Shown: positions 37,179 through 47,618 of the stretch, piece by piece | Layout of the letters: each line of letters opens with the position of its first letter | How positions within the stretch are numbered: position 1 is the first letter of the stretch | Source: Melioribacter sp. | GTDB taxonomy: Bacteria > Bacteroidota > Ignavibacteria > Ignavibacteriales > Melioribacteraceae | Reading direction: 5' to 3' | DNA: 64,000 nucleotides | Assembly: GCA_020723965.1 (NCBI GenBank) | Contig: DYHW01000001.1 | Location: forward strand, 730,587 to 794,586 | Made by a program: the position numbers and the translations under genes | Notes under the pieces: generated by a model | The model's input: the letters and a program-made list of their open reading frames with translations, nothing else | Told to the model about the DNA's origin: nothing | Databases searched by the model: none

Positions 37179-38522
37179 TCATAAGAGAATTTTTTTACTT
37201 CTTGAATTGAATCTGATTAACAAGGTTATTCCCAGCAAAGTCAAACCAAGTAGCAAACCGATCCAAATTCCGACAGCTCCGAGTTCAAAATAAAACCCAA
37301 GAAGCATTGCAATAGGAATACCGATCATCCAATAAGCGGCAAAAGAAATGACCATTGGAATTTTCGTATCAGTCAATCCGCGCAGAACGCCTATTCCGGT
37401 TGCTTGCAAACCATCAAAAATTTGAAAGAGCGCAGCGATGATCAAGAGTTGAGATGCTGTATCTATGACTTCACGTTCATTTATATAGAGAGTGGGTAAA
37501 AAATTTCTAAGAAGAATAAAACAAACTCCGAAGCAAAACATCAACAATGCAGAGAAGCCCAGCGCTGTAAATCCTGCCATACGCAAATGATAAACATCTT
37601 TTTTGCCAACAGCGCCGCCAACTCTTATAGTTCCTGCAGCCGAAATACCAAGAATGATCATATAAGTTATAGATGCCAAGTTCAGTGCAATTTGATGCGA
37701 TGCAAGCTGCGTTTTTCCGATCCATCCAACCATAATGGCTGCAAATGCAAATGCTGCAACTTCCAAAAAATATTGGAACCCGCTCGGCAATCCTATATTG
37801 ATCAATTTTTTGATGAGAGAAAAATCAATCGTTAGAAAATTCAATTCCGGTTTGTAGCGCTTAACTTTATTGTACTTTAGTATAAATATGATAAGCGTTG
37901 CAGACATTACAGACCGCGTTAAAAAAGTTGCCACGCCAGCGCCAAAAAGCCCCCATGCCGGAAACCCAAGATTGCCGTAAATAAAAATCCAATTGAGAAA
38001 TACATTTAAGATATTTGCAAAGATCGCCACGAACATCGGAGGATTTGGAATTGATAGCCCTTCAAGAAACTGTCGGTATGTTTGAAAAAGAATAAAAGGA
38101 ATAACAGAAAGCGACAAGATTTGTAAATAAGGAACCGCTTCTTTAACAACTTCTGTGGGCTGATTGAGATAAGGAATCAGAAATGAAAAAAGAAAAGCAG
38201 TAATCATTAAGAAGATAGAAAATGAAACGTTAACTATTAAAGAATGATTTAACACTCCGCCGCAATCATCCAGCTTTTCACTTCCTTTTGCCATTGCAAT
38301 CAAAGGAGTTGCAGCCATCGATAAACCGATTCCGATAACAAGGATTAAAAAGAAAATCCCATTCACAAGCGAAGCTGCAGCAAGCGATGCCGAACCGATC
38401 TTCCCAACCATAATGCTATCAACGACGCCAAGCATCACATGCCCAAGCTGACCAGCAGAAATTGGGAGCGCAAGTTTAAGCGTTTCTTTTATGTGTAATT
38501 TTAAATCCAGCGTGGTCAGCAT
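37179..38522 (-). CDS. MATE-family efflux transporter (NorM-like)
   Basis: A 447-residue exporter with twelve predicted helices in two halves of six. The first helix region reads ALPISAGQLGHVMLGVVDSIMVGKIG in consecutive pieces, the NorM-type start with the conserved Pro and Asp. The equivalent site of the second half is LPSGFQYFLEVAAFA. The family exports cationic compounds using Na+ or H+. No regulator lies next to it. Confidence 0.9.
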   Translation of the reverse strand: MLTTLDLKLHIKETLKLALPISAGQLGHVMLGVVDSIMVGKIGSASLAAASLVNGIFFLILVIGIGLSMAATPLIAMAKGSEKLDDCGGVLNHSLIVNVSFSIFLMITAFLFSFLIPYLNQPTEVVKEAVPYLQILSLSVIPFILFQTYRQFLEGLSIPNPPMFVAIFANILNVFLNWIFIYGNLGFPAWGLFGAGVATFLTRSVMSATLIIFILKYNKVKRYKPELNFLTIDFSLIKKLINIGLPSGFQYFLEVAAFAFAAIMVGWIGKTQLASHQIALNLASITYMIILGISAAGTIRVGGAVGKKDVYHLRMAGFTALGFSALLMFCFGVCFILLRNFLPTLYINEREVIDTASQLLIIAALFQIFDGLQATGIGVLRGLTDTKIPMVISFAAYWMIGIPIAMLLGFYFELGAVGIWIGLLLGLTLLGITLLIRFNSRSKKILL

Positions 38523-38666
38523 TCAGCCATCTATTTGTTAAGCAATAAATTATCTCTTAATGAAAATTAGTAAATTGTTTATATATGTAATCGGTGATTT
38601 CTAATTATAAAATTTTATTTTCAGGTGGCATTGTAATTTGCTAATGTGCGTGTATAATCTAAACAG

Positions 38667-38688
38667 TGCAGTAGGGCATATTACTGCA
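38667..38688. promoter_or_regulatory. Inverted repeat upstream of tatA
   Basis: Perfect arms TGCAGTA (38667-38673) and TACTGCA (38682-38688) are separated by eight bases, about 70 bases before the tatA start. The spacing suits a dimeric regulator's operator or a small hairpin. No regulator match is claimed. Confidence 0.35.
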
Positions 38689-38759
38689 TTATGTTTATAT
38701 TATACGTTTATCTTGTTGTTCAATATGAGAGCAAATAACAAATCAAAATCGGAGAAATT

Positions 38760-38924
38760 ATGGGAAGTTTTGGTTTAGGTGAAATAATAATAATTCTTTT
38801 GATTATTATTCTTTTATTCAGCGGGAAAAAGATTCCTAAAATTGCTAAAGGAATAGGGGAAGGAATTCGGTTGTTCAAAAAAGCATTGCGCAATGATGAT
38901 GAAGATTCATCAACTAAAATGTAA
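38760..38924 (+). CDS. tatA: Sec-independent protein translocase subunit TatA
   Basis: A 54-residue single-helix protein: short periplasmic N-terminus with the FGLGE motif, membrane helix IIIILLIIILLF, hinge SGKKIPKIAKGIGEG and amphipathic helix through IRLFKKAL, then an acidic tail. This is the complete TatA pattern; TatA polymers form the pore of the twin-arginine pathway. GGAG lies five bases before the ATG. TatB and TatC are not in the window. The Tat pathway would serve the radical SAM protein at 3546. Confidence 0.92.
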   Translation: MGSFGLGEIIIILLIIILLFSGKKIPKIAKGIGEGIRLFKKALRNDDEDSSTKM

Positions 38925-39138
38925 ATACTCTTTGCAAAGTAGTTAACTTTCATAACATTGTCTGCTGAAGTGTTCTTTGCCTTTTGATTTTGAGTTGCAA
39001 AAGATTTTTTATTATCAAAACTATAAAATTATTGTTTACCTGCTGATAAAGGAAAATTCCAATGAGCGCAGCAAAAAATATGAATTTAAAACCAAAGAAT
39101 AATGGAATACTTTAACAAAATATTGGAGAATTTATAAA

Positions 39139-39915
39139 ATGGTTACAAAAATACATTTAATACTTATTCTTCTTTTTATCTGCAGCTTGGCTTATTCACA
39201 GTCGGTTACCGAGCTGATTGAACAAAACGACGATTACATAGAAGTGAAATTCGATAATATAAATGCGTTGAAAACGATAGAACAAGCTTATTCACTTAAG
39301 CCAAACAATTTCGAAGTTCTTTGGAGAATATCTCGTGCATATGTCGATTTCGGAGAACATCTTCCTGATAAAACCGACAATGACAAAAGGGAGCAGTTAA
39401 AACATTTCGAGAAAGCATTGGACTTTGCGAATAAATCAATAAATATTTCTCCCGAAAACATGATCGGTTACTTACAGCGTGCAATAGCTAACGGAAAGAT
39501 TGCTCTTTTCAAAGGTGTATTTAAATCTATCAGCTTAGTTAATTCGGTTAAAAAAGATCTAGAGCTGGCAATTAAACTTAAAAATGGCGGAGACATTCAT
39601 CAAAGTGTAGCGCATTATGTTTTAGCTCGTGCACATTCGGAGGTCTGCAATAAACCTTATTTATTGAGACTTCCACTTAGCTTAGGATGGGGAGACCGTG
39701 ATGTAGCCGCAGAGAATTTTGACATAGCAATTAAAATTCGTTCTAATTTTATAATGTTTCGGCTTGATGCTGCAAGAAACTACATTGAAATGGATGAATA
39801 CCAAAAAGCAAAAGAACATCTTAATGTAATTTCAAGTCTTCCAAAATTAGATGAAGATGATGATACGTATCGTACTGAAGCAAAAAAATTATTAGAAGAG
39901 ATAAAGAATAAATAA
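39139..39915 (+). CDS. Exported TPR-repeat protein (RMDN-like)
   Basis: A 258-residue protein with a signal peptide (through about residue 21, ending CSLAYSQ) and helical repeats of the tetratricopeptide kind. Segments such as FEVLWRISRAYVDFGEH and a repeated LxxAIKL pattern recall the bacterial relatives of RMDN (regulator of microtubule dynamics) proteins, whose function is unknown. It probably acts in the periplasm as a scaffold. It is monocistronic, with about 215 bases to tatA and 250 to htpG. Confidence 0.7.
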   Translation: MVTKIHLILILLFICSLAYSQSVTELIEQNDDYIEVKFDNINALKTIEQAYSLKPNNFEVLWRISRAYVDFGEHLPDKTDNDKREQLKHFEKALDFANKSINISPENMIGYLQRAIANGKIALFKGVFKSISLVNSVKKDLELAIKLKNGGDIHQSVAHYVLARAHSEVCNKPYLLRLPLSLGWGDRDVAAENFDIAIKIRSNFIMFRLDAARNYIEMDEYQKAKEHLNVISSLPKLDEDDDTYRTEAKKLLEEIKNK

Positions 39916-40167
39916 ATTTTTTCTCGTTGAATTTGGTGCGAAATAGTAAGATATCTATAATCTTTTATTTGAATTATGTTTACTGTTCAATTAAGCGGGA
40001 TATCGTCAAGTTTAGCTAAAATTATTTTTTTCTCCCCTTACCGCCAGATTAATTTGAAAAATAATTTTGGTGAAATGTGCCAACCTTTTTAATTTTGCAT
40101 AGTTAAAAAAATATTTCATCATCAAATCTGCTACAATTTTACTTACCAGAATATACCGGAGGAATAA

Positions 40168-42075
40168 ATGAGCACAACAAAAAAATATGAATTCAAAGCC
40201 GAAGTAAAAAAACTTTTAGATATTCTTGTTCATTCTCTTTATACGAGCAGAGAAATATTTATTCGTGAACTTATTTCGAATTCATCAGATGCGCTTGATA
40301 AATTGCGATTTGAACAGAACAGAGGGACAGAGATATTCGAAAAAGAACTTCCGCTGGAGATTAGAATAGATTTTGACGAGAAGAAGAAACTTCTCACAAT
40401 TACAGATACAGGTATTGGCATGACTCGCGATGAAGTGATTACAAATATTGGAACTATTGCTAAATCCGGAACAGAAGATTTTGTTAAAATGATCTCTGAA
40501 TCTAAAGGAGATTTAAACAATATAATTGGAAAGTTTGGTGTTGGTTTTTATTCAGTTTTTATGGCTGCTAAAGAAGTAGTAATAAAAACAAAATCTTTTA
40601 TTGTTGACGAACCTGCTGTTCATTGGAAATCAGATGGTCTTGGCGATTTTGAAATATCCGAACTCGAAGAAAAGAGAAAACGAGGGACTAAAATTGAAAT
40701 ACATCTTAAAGAAGATGCCTCTGAATTTTGTCAAAAGTGGAAATTAGAAAGTGTAATCAAAAAACACTCTAATTTTATCACTTTCCCGATTTACCTTGGA
40801 ACCGAGAAAATAAATACTGTTAGCGCAATATGGCGCGAGCCAAAAAGTTCTATCAATAAAGAACAATATGCAGAGTTCTATAAATTTTTGAGTTACGACA
40901 CTAATGAGCCGATGGATGTAATTCACAAAACGATTGATGCTCCAATCCAGTTCAATGCGTTGCTGTTCATTCCTAAGAAGAGCAGCAATTATTTCTGGTT
41001 TGACCGTGAAAATTACGGGTTAGATCTATATGTGCGCCGCGTTCTCATTCAACATAAAAACAAAGATTTGCTGCCAGAGTATTTGAGTTTTATCAAAGGA
41101 GTAGTCGATTCTGAAGACCTTCCTCTTAATATTTCGCGAGAAACACTTCAGGAAAATATTGTGTTCACAAAAATTTCTTCGAGTGTTACCAACGCTGTTT
41201 TAAGTTATCTTGCTGAAAAAGCTAATAACGATTCGAACGGTTATTTGGAATTTTGGAAAGAACACGGTAAAATATTCAAGCTAGGATATTCCGATTTTTC
41301 AAATCATGAAAAATATATTGAGCTTATTCGTTTCAATTCGTCTGCGTGTAAAAACCAAGAGGAACTTGTTTCTCTCTTGGAATATATTACGAGAACGAAA
41401 GAAGGGCAGAAAGAAATTTATTATATCAGCGGAACTAACCGCACTGCAATTGAGTTAGACCCGCACATGGAAATTTTTAAGAACAAAGGGCTGGAAGTAC
41501 TCTATTTGTTTGACCCGGTTGATGAATTTGTTATCCAATCTATTCGTAAATACAAAGACTATCATTTTAAGTCAGTTGATAATATTGATCTTAACAAACT
41601 GAAAGACTTAAAAGATGTTGAAGAGAAGAAAAAGGAATTTGAAGATTTAAGTGGCGACGATAAAAAACATTTTAGCAGCCTGCTGGCAAAAATGAAAAAT
41701 ATTTTAGGTGATAAAGTTGAAGATGTTGTTGAATCGAAAAGATTGGTTAATAGCGCTTCATGTCTTGTATCGAAAGATGAAGGACTATCATCTTCTATGC
41801 AAAAGATCTTAAAACTGACAAATAAAGAGACTGCACAACAGAAAAAGATTTTTGAAATAAATCCTAGCCATCTGCTTATACGTAATATTATTTCTGTGTA
41901 TAAGTCAGATGCTAACGATGAGTTTATTTCTGATGTTACGGAACAGTTGTTTGAAGCAGCTCTCTTACAAGAGGAAAGTCTCGATGATCCGCACGTGCTG
42001 GCTAAAAGGATCAATCAAACATTAGAAAAAGCGAGCGAGTGGTATGTAACTGTAAAGGGTATAATAAAGAACTAA
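40168..42075 (+). CDS. htpG: Molecular chaperone HtpG (Hsp90)
   Basis: A 635-residue Hsp90 chaperone. The GHKL ATPase domain shows IFIRELISNSSDALDKLRF (Mg-binding Asn), DTGIGM and IGKFGVGFYS. The middle domain contains the catalytic-arginine region around LNISRETLQEN, and the C-terminal dimerisation domain completes the normal length. A strong GGAGGA site lies seven bases before the ATG. No heat-shock operator was recognised upstream. Confidence 0.96.
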   Translation: MSTTKKYEFKAEVKKLLDILVHSLYTSREIFIRELISNSSDALDKLRFEQNRGTEIFEKELPLEIRIDFDEKKKLLTITDTGIGMTRDEVITNIGTIAKSGTEDFVKMISESKGDLNNIIGKFGVGFYSVFMAAKEVVIKTKSFIVDEPAVHWKSDGLGDFEISELEEKRKRGTKIEIHLKEDASEFCQKWKLESVIKKHSNFITFPIYLGTEKINTVSAIWREPKSSINKEQYAEFYKFLSYDTNEPMDVIHKTIDAPIQFNALLFIPKKSSNYFWFDRENYGLDLYVRRVLIQHKNKDLLPEYLSFIKGVVDSEDLPLNISRETLQENIVFTKISSSVTNAVLSYLAEKANNDSNGYLEFWKEHGKIFKLGYSDFSNHEKYIELIRFNSSACKNQEELVSLLEYITRTKEGQKEIYYISGTNRTAIELDPHMEIFKNKGLEVLYLFDPVDEFVIQSIRKYKDYHFKSVDNIDLNKLKDLKDVEEKKKEFEDLSGDDKKHFSSLLAKMKNILGDKVEDVVESKRLVNSASCLVSKDEGLSSSMQKILKLTNKETAQQKKIFEINPSHLLIRNIISVYKSDANDEFISDVTEQLFEAALLQEESLDDPHVLAKRINQTLEKASEWYVTVKGIIKN

Positions 42076-42099
42076 CCTTGCGCAAAAAATAAAAATCAG

Positions 42100-42140
42100 T
42101 TTTTTTCTTTGTCATAATTTTTATTTCTCAAAGAAAAAAA
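42100..42140. repeat. AT-rich inverted repeat between convergent genes
   Basis: TTTTTTTCTTTG (42100-42111) faces CAAAGAAAAAAA (42129-42140), a perfect 12-base inverted repeat with a 17-base loop. It sits between the ends of htpG and the convergent lipoprotein gene and could help end both transcripts, but the stem is almost pure A/T. Confidence 0.35.
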
Positions 42141-42228
42141 GAGAAAGTTAAAGTGAATTTTGAAGGTCCGGAGAATACTCTATTTCTTTTTAAGAGGACG
42201 AGCTCAAGCGTTTATCTTAAAATAAATA

Positions 42229-42939
42229 CTATGTTTCAAACGGAGTGCCGTCTATAATTTTCTTTGCAAACTTCATAATTGCTTCTCTCATCATATTTTC
42301 TACGGACATCTGCGGTTCATATTTTTGTTTGTTGGTAATCAATCCGTAAGAAACAACTTTCCCCGCGTTGTTATCATAAATAGAATATTTCAATTCTAGC
42401 GTGAAATAATAATTATAAGGTTTTCTCGGAGTAATTTCTGGTTTGTTGCCGGGAGTTGTGCTGACTGAATAATGCTTTGCCGGGTCTGAAGTTTCTTTCT
42501 CTTCTTTAGAAAATGCAACATTCAAATCTTGCAGAAATAAAATAAACACCGCTTCCGAAGTGTCTATCGCGATTCGGCTTTTGGGAAGATTGATGCGTAT
42601 TCTTTCTTTATCATCAAGTTCAAAAATTTTGGTTTCAAATTCTGGTTTTTGTTTAAGAGCAACATAATTAACTGTATAGAATGTAGAATTTGTTTTTAAA
42701 GCATCTTTTAGAATCCCGCTTAATAATAATGAATAAGTCTTTTTGATCAAGTCTACTTCAGCTTCATTAAATAATTCTTCATGATGATAAATTTTAATCT
42801 CATCAATGGTTGGGATTATCAGTGTGGCTTGGCTGATCTTTATATCTCTATATTCAGGAAAGATAAAATAATCTTTTGATGAGCACGAAAAGAAAAGAAA
42901 GAGAAGAATGATTCCAAAAATAAAATTGTGTTTTTTCAT
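42229..42939 (-). CDS. Lipoprotein of unknown function
   Basis: A 236-residue protein with a lipoprotein signal (hydrophobic FIFGIILLFLF, lipobox FFSC with Cys19). The mature part is mixed alpha/beta with no motif recognised. A region near residues 145-165 is polar and probably disordered (EEKETSDPAKHYSV). It is likely anchored in the inner or outer membrane facing the periplasm. It starts 77 bases after typA ends on the same strand, so cotranscription is possible. It is not assigned to any family. Confidence 0.75.
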   Translation of the reverse strand: MKKHNFIFGIILLFLFFSCSSKDYFIFPEYRDIKISQATLIIPTIDEIKIYHHEELFNEAEVDLIKKTYSLLLSGILKDALKTNSTFYTVNYVALKQKPEFETKIFELDDKERIRINLPKSRIAIDTSEAVFILFLQDLNVAFSKEEKETSDPAKHYSVSTTPGNKPEITPRKPYNYYFTLELKYSIYDNNAGKVVSYGLITNKQKYEPQMSVENMMREAIMKFAKKIIDGTPFET

Positions 42940-43016
42940 TTCTCCGCTCCTTCATTTTTTAACATCAATTATTACTGCAAATATATAAAATCAAAAATCC
43001 GCAAGTAATATTCGTG

Positions 43017-44843
43017 CTAAGATTTGCCAAGATTAAATCTTTTTCTATCATTTGAGTCTAAATATATTTTTCTAAGGCGGATGGATTTAGGAGTAACTTC
43101 CACCATTTCATCATCTTGAATATATTCAAGTGCTTCTTCTAAAGAAAATTTAACAGCCGGTGTAATCTTTATGGCTTTATCCGAGCCGGAAGCGCGCATA
43201 TTTGTAAGTTTTTTACCGCGTTGTATGTTTACTTCAATATCAATTTCTTTTGTGTTTTCGCCAATGATCTGTCCTTTGTAAACCACATCGCCCGGGTCAA
43301 TAAAAAACCTTCCTCTATCCTGAAGCGAATCAATGGCGTAAGCAGTAGCAGCGCCCTGGTCCATCGAAATCAAAACTCCATTAGTTACTTTGTTAATAGC
43401 TCCTTTAAAATACTCGTACTGAAAAAAACGATGATGCATAACAGCTTCACCTGAAGTTGAAGTAAGCATCTTGGTTCGCAAGCCCATCAATCCGCGCGAA
43501 GGAATATGGAATTCGAGCTTCTGCATATTTCCTTTATTTTCCATTTTAATCAGCTCGCCTCTGCGCTGCCCAACAAGTTCTATAACTTTACCAGCAAATT
43601 CGGAAGGAACATCAACGACAAGAACTTCGATAGGTTCGGCTTTCTTTCCGTTAATCTCTTTGTATATAACTTTAGGTTCACGGATCTGCAGTTCGTATCC
43701 TTCGCGTCTCATATTTTCGATGAGAATTGAGAGGTGTAAAATTCCTCTTCCCGAAACTTTAAGGGAATCCGGCGAATTTGTTTCTTGAACACGAAGCGCA
43801 ACATTATGTTCTAATTCTTTAAAGAGGCGGTCTCTTAATTGGCGCGATGTTACAAATTTTCCTTCTCTGCCGTAAAAAGGGGAATTATTAACTGTGAAGG
43901 TCATACTGATTGTTGGTTCATCAATTGCGATTATTGGTAATGGTTCGGGATTTTCAGCATCTGCAATCGTATCGCCAATATCAATATCTTCGATTCCAAC
44001 AATAGCGCAGATATCGCCGCATTGAACGGAATTAACTTCTTCGCGTAGCAACCCTTCAAAAACATATAACTGTTTAGGAACGACTGTATGAATTGTGCCG
44101 TCGATTTTTATGATTGATAATTTATCTGTTTTGTTAAGTGTTCCTCGAAACACTCTTCCAATACCGATTCTTCCTACATAGTCGTTATAATCAAGCGAAG
44201 TAATTTGAATTTGCAAAGTTCCTTCTGCAAAAACAGGAGCTGGAAGATCGTTTATTATGCAGTCGAGAAGCGGCGTTAGATTTAACCGCGGATCATTCAA
44301 ATTTTTAACAGCCCAGCCATTTCTTCCGCTTGCATAGAGAACAGGGAAGTCAAGTTGATTTTCATCTGCATCAAGTTCGATAAACAGATCATAAATTTCG
44401 TCTAAAACTTCTTCGGGACGGTTATCTGCTCTATCAATTTTATTGATAACTACAATCGGTTTTAAGTGTAGTGACAAAGCTTTTTCCAGAACAAAGCGTG
44501 TTTGGGGCATTGGTCCTTCGAAAGAATCTACAAGAAGTAAAACGCCGTCAGCCATTTTTAATACGCGTTCAACTTCGCCGCCAAAGTCTGCGTGCCCGGG
44601 CGTATCAATAATATTTATTTTGAAATTTTTGTATGGGATGCTGATGTTCTTTGCTAAGATTGTAATACCGCGCTCTCTTTCAAGATCGTTGGAATCTAAA
44701 AATTGATCGCGCACAACCTGATTATTTCTAAAAATATTGCATTGTTTTAATATCTGGTCAACCAAAGTAGTTTTGCCGTGATCTACATGCGCAATTATTG
44801 CAACATTTCTAATTTCTTTCAAAAAATTACTCCATTTATCCAA
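43017..44843 (-). CDS. typA: Translational GTPase TypA/BipA
   Basis: A 608-residue ribosome-associated GTPase involved in 50S assembly and stress adaptation. G1 AHVDHGKTT, the switch I ERERGITI, G3 DTPGHADFGGEV and G4 NKIDR are intact. The middle and C-terminal domains have the BipA-specific RGLMGLRTKMLTSTSGEAVM and the tail TPKSIRLRK. Length and order are standard. Confidence 0.96.
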   Translation of the reverse strand: MDKWSNFLKEIRNVAIIAHVDHGKTTLVDQILKQCNIFRNNQVVRDQFLDSNDLERERGITILAKNISIPYKNFKINIIDTPGHADFGGEVERVLKMADGVLLLVDSFEGPMPQTRFVLEKALSLHLKPIVVINKIDRADNRPEEVLDEIYDLFIELDADENQLDFPVLYASGRNGWAVKNLNDPRLNLTPLLDCIINDLPAPVFAEGTLQIQITSLDYNDYVGRIGIGRVFRGTLNKTDKLSIIKIDGTIHTVVPKQLYVFEGLLREEVNSVQCGDICAIVGIEDIDIGDTIADAENPEPLPIIAIDEPTISMTFTVNNSPFYGREGKFVTSRQLRDRLFKELEHNVALRVQETNSPDSLKVSGRGILHLSILIENMRREGYELQIREPKVIYKEINGKKAEPIEVLVVDVPSEFAGKVIELVGQRRGELIKMENKGNMQKLEFHIPSRGLMGLRTKMLTSTSGEAVMHHRFFQYEYFKGAINKVTNGVLISMDQGAATAYAIDSLQDRGRFFIDPGDVVYKGQIIGENTKEIDIEVNIQRGKKLTNMRASGSDKAIKITPAVKFSLEEALEYIQDDEMVEVTPKSIRLRKIYLDSNDRKRFNLGKS

Positions 44844-45175
44844 ATTGAGTGGTAAAGTTACAAAAATCTCAAGCGTGTAAAAAATGTAAAGCTCTGAGTA
44901 ATATGAGCATTTTTAATTACTTTAAGAATACAAGACACTAATACACAAAGAGTTTAGTATTTTGAGTTACACTCGAAACGATTGCAGCGATGTAAATAAG
45001 AGTTGTAATAAAATGATTTTCTATTTAGTGAATATTATTCCCCCAAAAAATCTATCTCGGATTTTTGAGAATCTCTCTCATCTTTTCGGCTAGAGCGCTC
45101 AAGGTTAAAGACCATGTGCTAATATGAATACTCAATTTATTTTCGAATAGTTAAGTATAATTTATTAGGCTTTTA
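44844..45175. other. Intergenic region downstream of hypE and upstream of typA
   Basis: An AT-rich stretch of 332 bases. It should contain the typA promoter at its left end and the end of the hyp transcript at its right. A short segment at 44930-44955 (AAGACACTAATACACAAAG) resembles the decayed CACTAAG-type repeat at 19971. No open frame or strong hairpin was recognised. Confidence 0.4.
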
Positions 45176-46231
45176 TCAACAAATGCGCGGTAATTGTTCG
45201 CCGGAGATCATCTGAACAATCCTTTTACTACCGATAGATGTTTTCATTACCACTGAACCTTTGTTCTCTGAGGTAACCTCTCCAATTATCAGTGCCTCTT
45301 TCCCAAGTTCGCAAGAATGCATTGCTTCGAGAATAGTTTTGGCAGCTAATGGGTCAACAAAAGCGATCAACTTTCCTTCGTTGGCAATGTAAAGTGGATC
45401 AAGTCCTAAAATTTCGCAAGCGCCGCGCACTTCTTCAGCAATTGGAATACTTTCTTCTTCAAATAAAATACCAACATTTGCTGTTGAGGCAATTTCATTT
45501 AATGTGCTTGCAATGCCTCCGCGCGTTGGGTCGCGCAGCGCATGTATCTCTTTTGATGCTTCTAACATCTTTTCTACAAGTGTGTGCAGAGGGGCAGTAT
45601 CGCTTTTGAGTGTGGTCTCGAATGTTAATCCTTCGCGGGCAGACATAATTGCAATGCCGTGTTCAGCAATTTTTCCGCTTAAAATAATTTTATCTCCTTC
45701 TTTACAATTCTTGGGCGCAATGTTTACGCCATCGGGAATAATTCCAATACCGGAAGTGTTAATAAAAAGTTTGTCGCCTTTTCCTTTATCAACTACTTTA
45801 GTATCGCCGGTTACAATTTTAACTCCGCTTGCTTCTGCGCACTGCTTCATTGATAAAACGATCTGCCACAAATCATCAATTTCTAAACCTTCTTCAATAA
45901 TAAAACTACTAGAAATAAAAAGTGGTTTTGCGCCAGCCATAGCAAGATCATTTATAGTTCCGTTTACTGAAAGTCCGCCAATGTTTCCCCCCGGGAAAAA
46001 TATTGGACTAACAACGTAAGAATCGGTAGTGAAAGCAATTCTGCTTTTGCCGATATTTAATACTGCGCTGTCATGCTGCTCATTTAAAAATTCATTTTGA
46101 AATTGTGAGAAGAAGATTTTTGTGATTAGCTGATGAGAAAGAGTTCCGCCTCCGCCGTGAGCAAGTAGAACGCGGTCGTAATCACTCTTGGGAATTGGGC
46201 AAATTAGATTATTTAGGTTTTCTTCATTCAT
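45176..46231 (-). CDS. hypE: [NiFe]-hydrogenase maturation protein HypE
   Basis: Dehydrates the carbamoyl group received from HypF on its C-terminal cysteine to give the cyanide ligand of the hydrogenase iron. The 351-residue protein has the N-terminal LLAHGGGG phosphate loop, the PurM-like ATP site GDTKVVDKGKGD and ends exactly in LPRIC, the required C-terminal cysteine. Last gene of the hyp operon, 38 bases after hypD. Confidence 0.96.
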   Translation of the reverse strand: MNEENLNNLICPIPKSDYDRVLLAHGGGGTLSHQLITKIFFSQFQNEFLNEQHDSAVLNIGKSRIAFTTDSYVVSPIFFPGGNIGGLSVNGTINDLAMAGAKPLFISSSFIIEEGLEIDDLWQIVLSMKQCAEASGVKIVTGDTKVVDKGKGDKLFINTSGIGIIPDGVNIAPKNCKEGDKIILSGKIAEHGIAIMSAREGLTFETTLKSDTAPLHTLVEKMLEASKEIHALRDPTRGGIASTLNEIASTANVGILFEEESIPIAEEVRGACEILGLDPLYIANEGKLIAFVDPLAAKTILEAMHSCELGKEALIIGEVTSENKGSVVMKTSIGSKRIVQMISGEQLPRIC

Positions 46232-46269
46232 AACATCTCATTAAAAAATTTTTTATTGAATGACTGAGT

Positions 46270-47364
46270 TTACATCTGGCGGCTTTTCCTGTAATTAAAA
46301 TATGCAGAACACGCTCCTTCTGTTGAAACCATCGGCGCGCCAATCGGATGTTCAGGCGTGCATAAAGAGCCAAAAGCAGAACACTCAAACGGCTTTTTTT
46401 GCCCTTGTAAAACCTTTCCAGCAATGCACAACTCAGATTCTTCCGTTACAATCTTTTCGAGATCAAATATTTTCTCTGCATCATAATCCGAAAATATTTC
46501 CTTCAACTTGAATCCGCTCTTTGGTATTAGCCCAATTCCTCTCCATTTCCTGTCAGTAACATCAAAAACTTCGTTAAGCAGTTTTTTTGCTAGAAAGTTT
46601 CCTTCTTTTGTAACAACACGACTGTAAGAGTTTTCAACTTTGTGTCTGCCTTCTTTAAGTTGTTTTACTGCCATATAAATGCCTTGAAGAATATCAACGG
46701 GTTCAAATCCTGTAACAATAATAGGTATTTTATATTTTTTAGAAAGAGGAATATATTCATCAAATCCCATCACAGTGCAAACGTGCCCAGCTGCAAGAAG
46801 CGCTTGTATTCTATTTTCTTTAGAATTCAACAGTGCTTCAACGGCGGGAGGAACGAGAACATGAGAGCAAAGCAGAGAATAGTTTTTCAATTCTCTCCGT
46901 TTTGCTTCGATAACCGAAAACGCATTTGCCGGCGCTGTAGTTTCGAACCCAACAGCAAAGAAGACAATTTTTTTATCCGGATACCGCTCTGCAAGTTTTA
47001 ATGCATCAAGCGGCGAATAAACCATTTTGACGTTACCGCCTTCGGCTTTAACGCTTAATAAATCTAATTTGGAACCGGGCACGCGCATCATATCTCCGAA
47101 TGAAGTAAAGATAACATCTTCTCTTGATGCGATTGCAATGGCCTTATCAATCATTTCAAGCGGAGTAACGCAAACTGGGCAGCCAGGACCGTGTATCAAA
47201 GAAATTTTTTCCGGAAGTAGATCTTCGATATTGTATTTAAGAATTGTATGAGTTTGCCCGCCGCAGATTTCCATAATTGTCCATGGGTGCGCGTCTAACT
47301 CGTTTATCTTTAGGTGAAGGTTTTTTACAAAAGTAGAATCTCTAAACTCATCAAGATATTTCAT
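46270..47364 (-). CDS. hypD: [NiFe]-hydrogenase maturation protein HypD
   Basis: A scaffold for Fe(CN)2CO assembly with HypC, carrying a [4Fe-4S] cluster; 364 residues. Visible motifs are the redox-active [32 protein letters not shown] and the C-terminal cysteine cluster in [19 protein letters not shown] with [19 protein letters not shown]. It is separated from hypC by 254 bases without a convincing gene, the only long gap in the operon. Confidence 0.96.
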   Translation of the reverse strand: MKYLDEFRDSTFVKNLHLKINELDAHPWTIMEICGGQTHTILKYNIEDLLPEKISLIHGPGCPVCVTPLEMIDKAIAIASREDVIFTSFGDMMRVPGSKLDLLSVKAEGGNVKMVYSPLDALKLAERYPDKKIVFFAVGFETTAPANAFSVIEAKRRELKNYSLLCSHVLVPPAVEALLNSKENRIQALLAAGHVCTVMGFDEYIPLSKKYKIPIIVTGFEPVDILQGIYMAVKQLKEGRHKVENSYSRVVTKEGNFLAKKLLNEVFDVTDRKWRGIGLIPKSGFKLKEIFSDYDAEKIFDLEKIVTEESELCIAGKVLQGQKKPFECSAFGSLCTPEHPIGAPMVSTEGACSAYFNYRKSRQM

Positions 47365-47618
47365 AATTCACCTTAAGCCCAAATGAGATTTTAATTACTA
47401 AAGAGTATGAACTTTTAGCAATGCTAGAAACAATAATTCGCCACAGTGTTAAAAATGAATAATAATAAAACTATTAGTAACCGGTTTAACAGTTTTGATT
47501 GGAAATTCAGATACCCCCGAAGCATGGAGTTTCTGTAAAAAATCTTGAATTGGTTCGAATATGAACGTAAGCATTTCCATGATGGCCTATATATTCTTTT
47601 TTTGCATAACATCAGTTT

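Noticed and set aside
42100..42140. AT-rich hairpin after htpG as a terminator
   Set aside because: The stem is nearly all A/T and no GC-rich part is present, so it is listed only as an inverted repeat.
47424..47612. Minus-strand frame of 62 codons between hypC and hypD
   Set aside because: Composition is basic and aromatic as expected from AT-rich non-coding DNA; there is no ribosome site and no hyp gene is missing.
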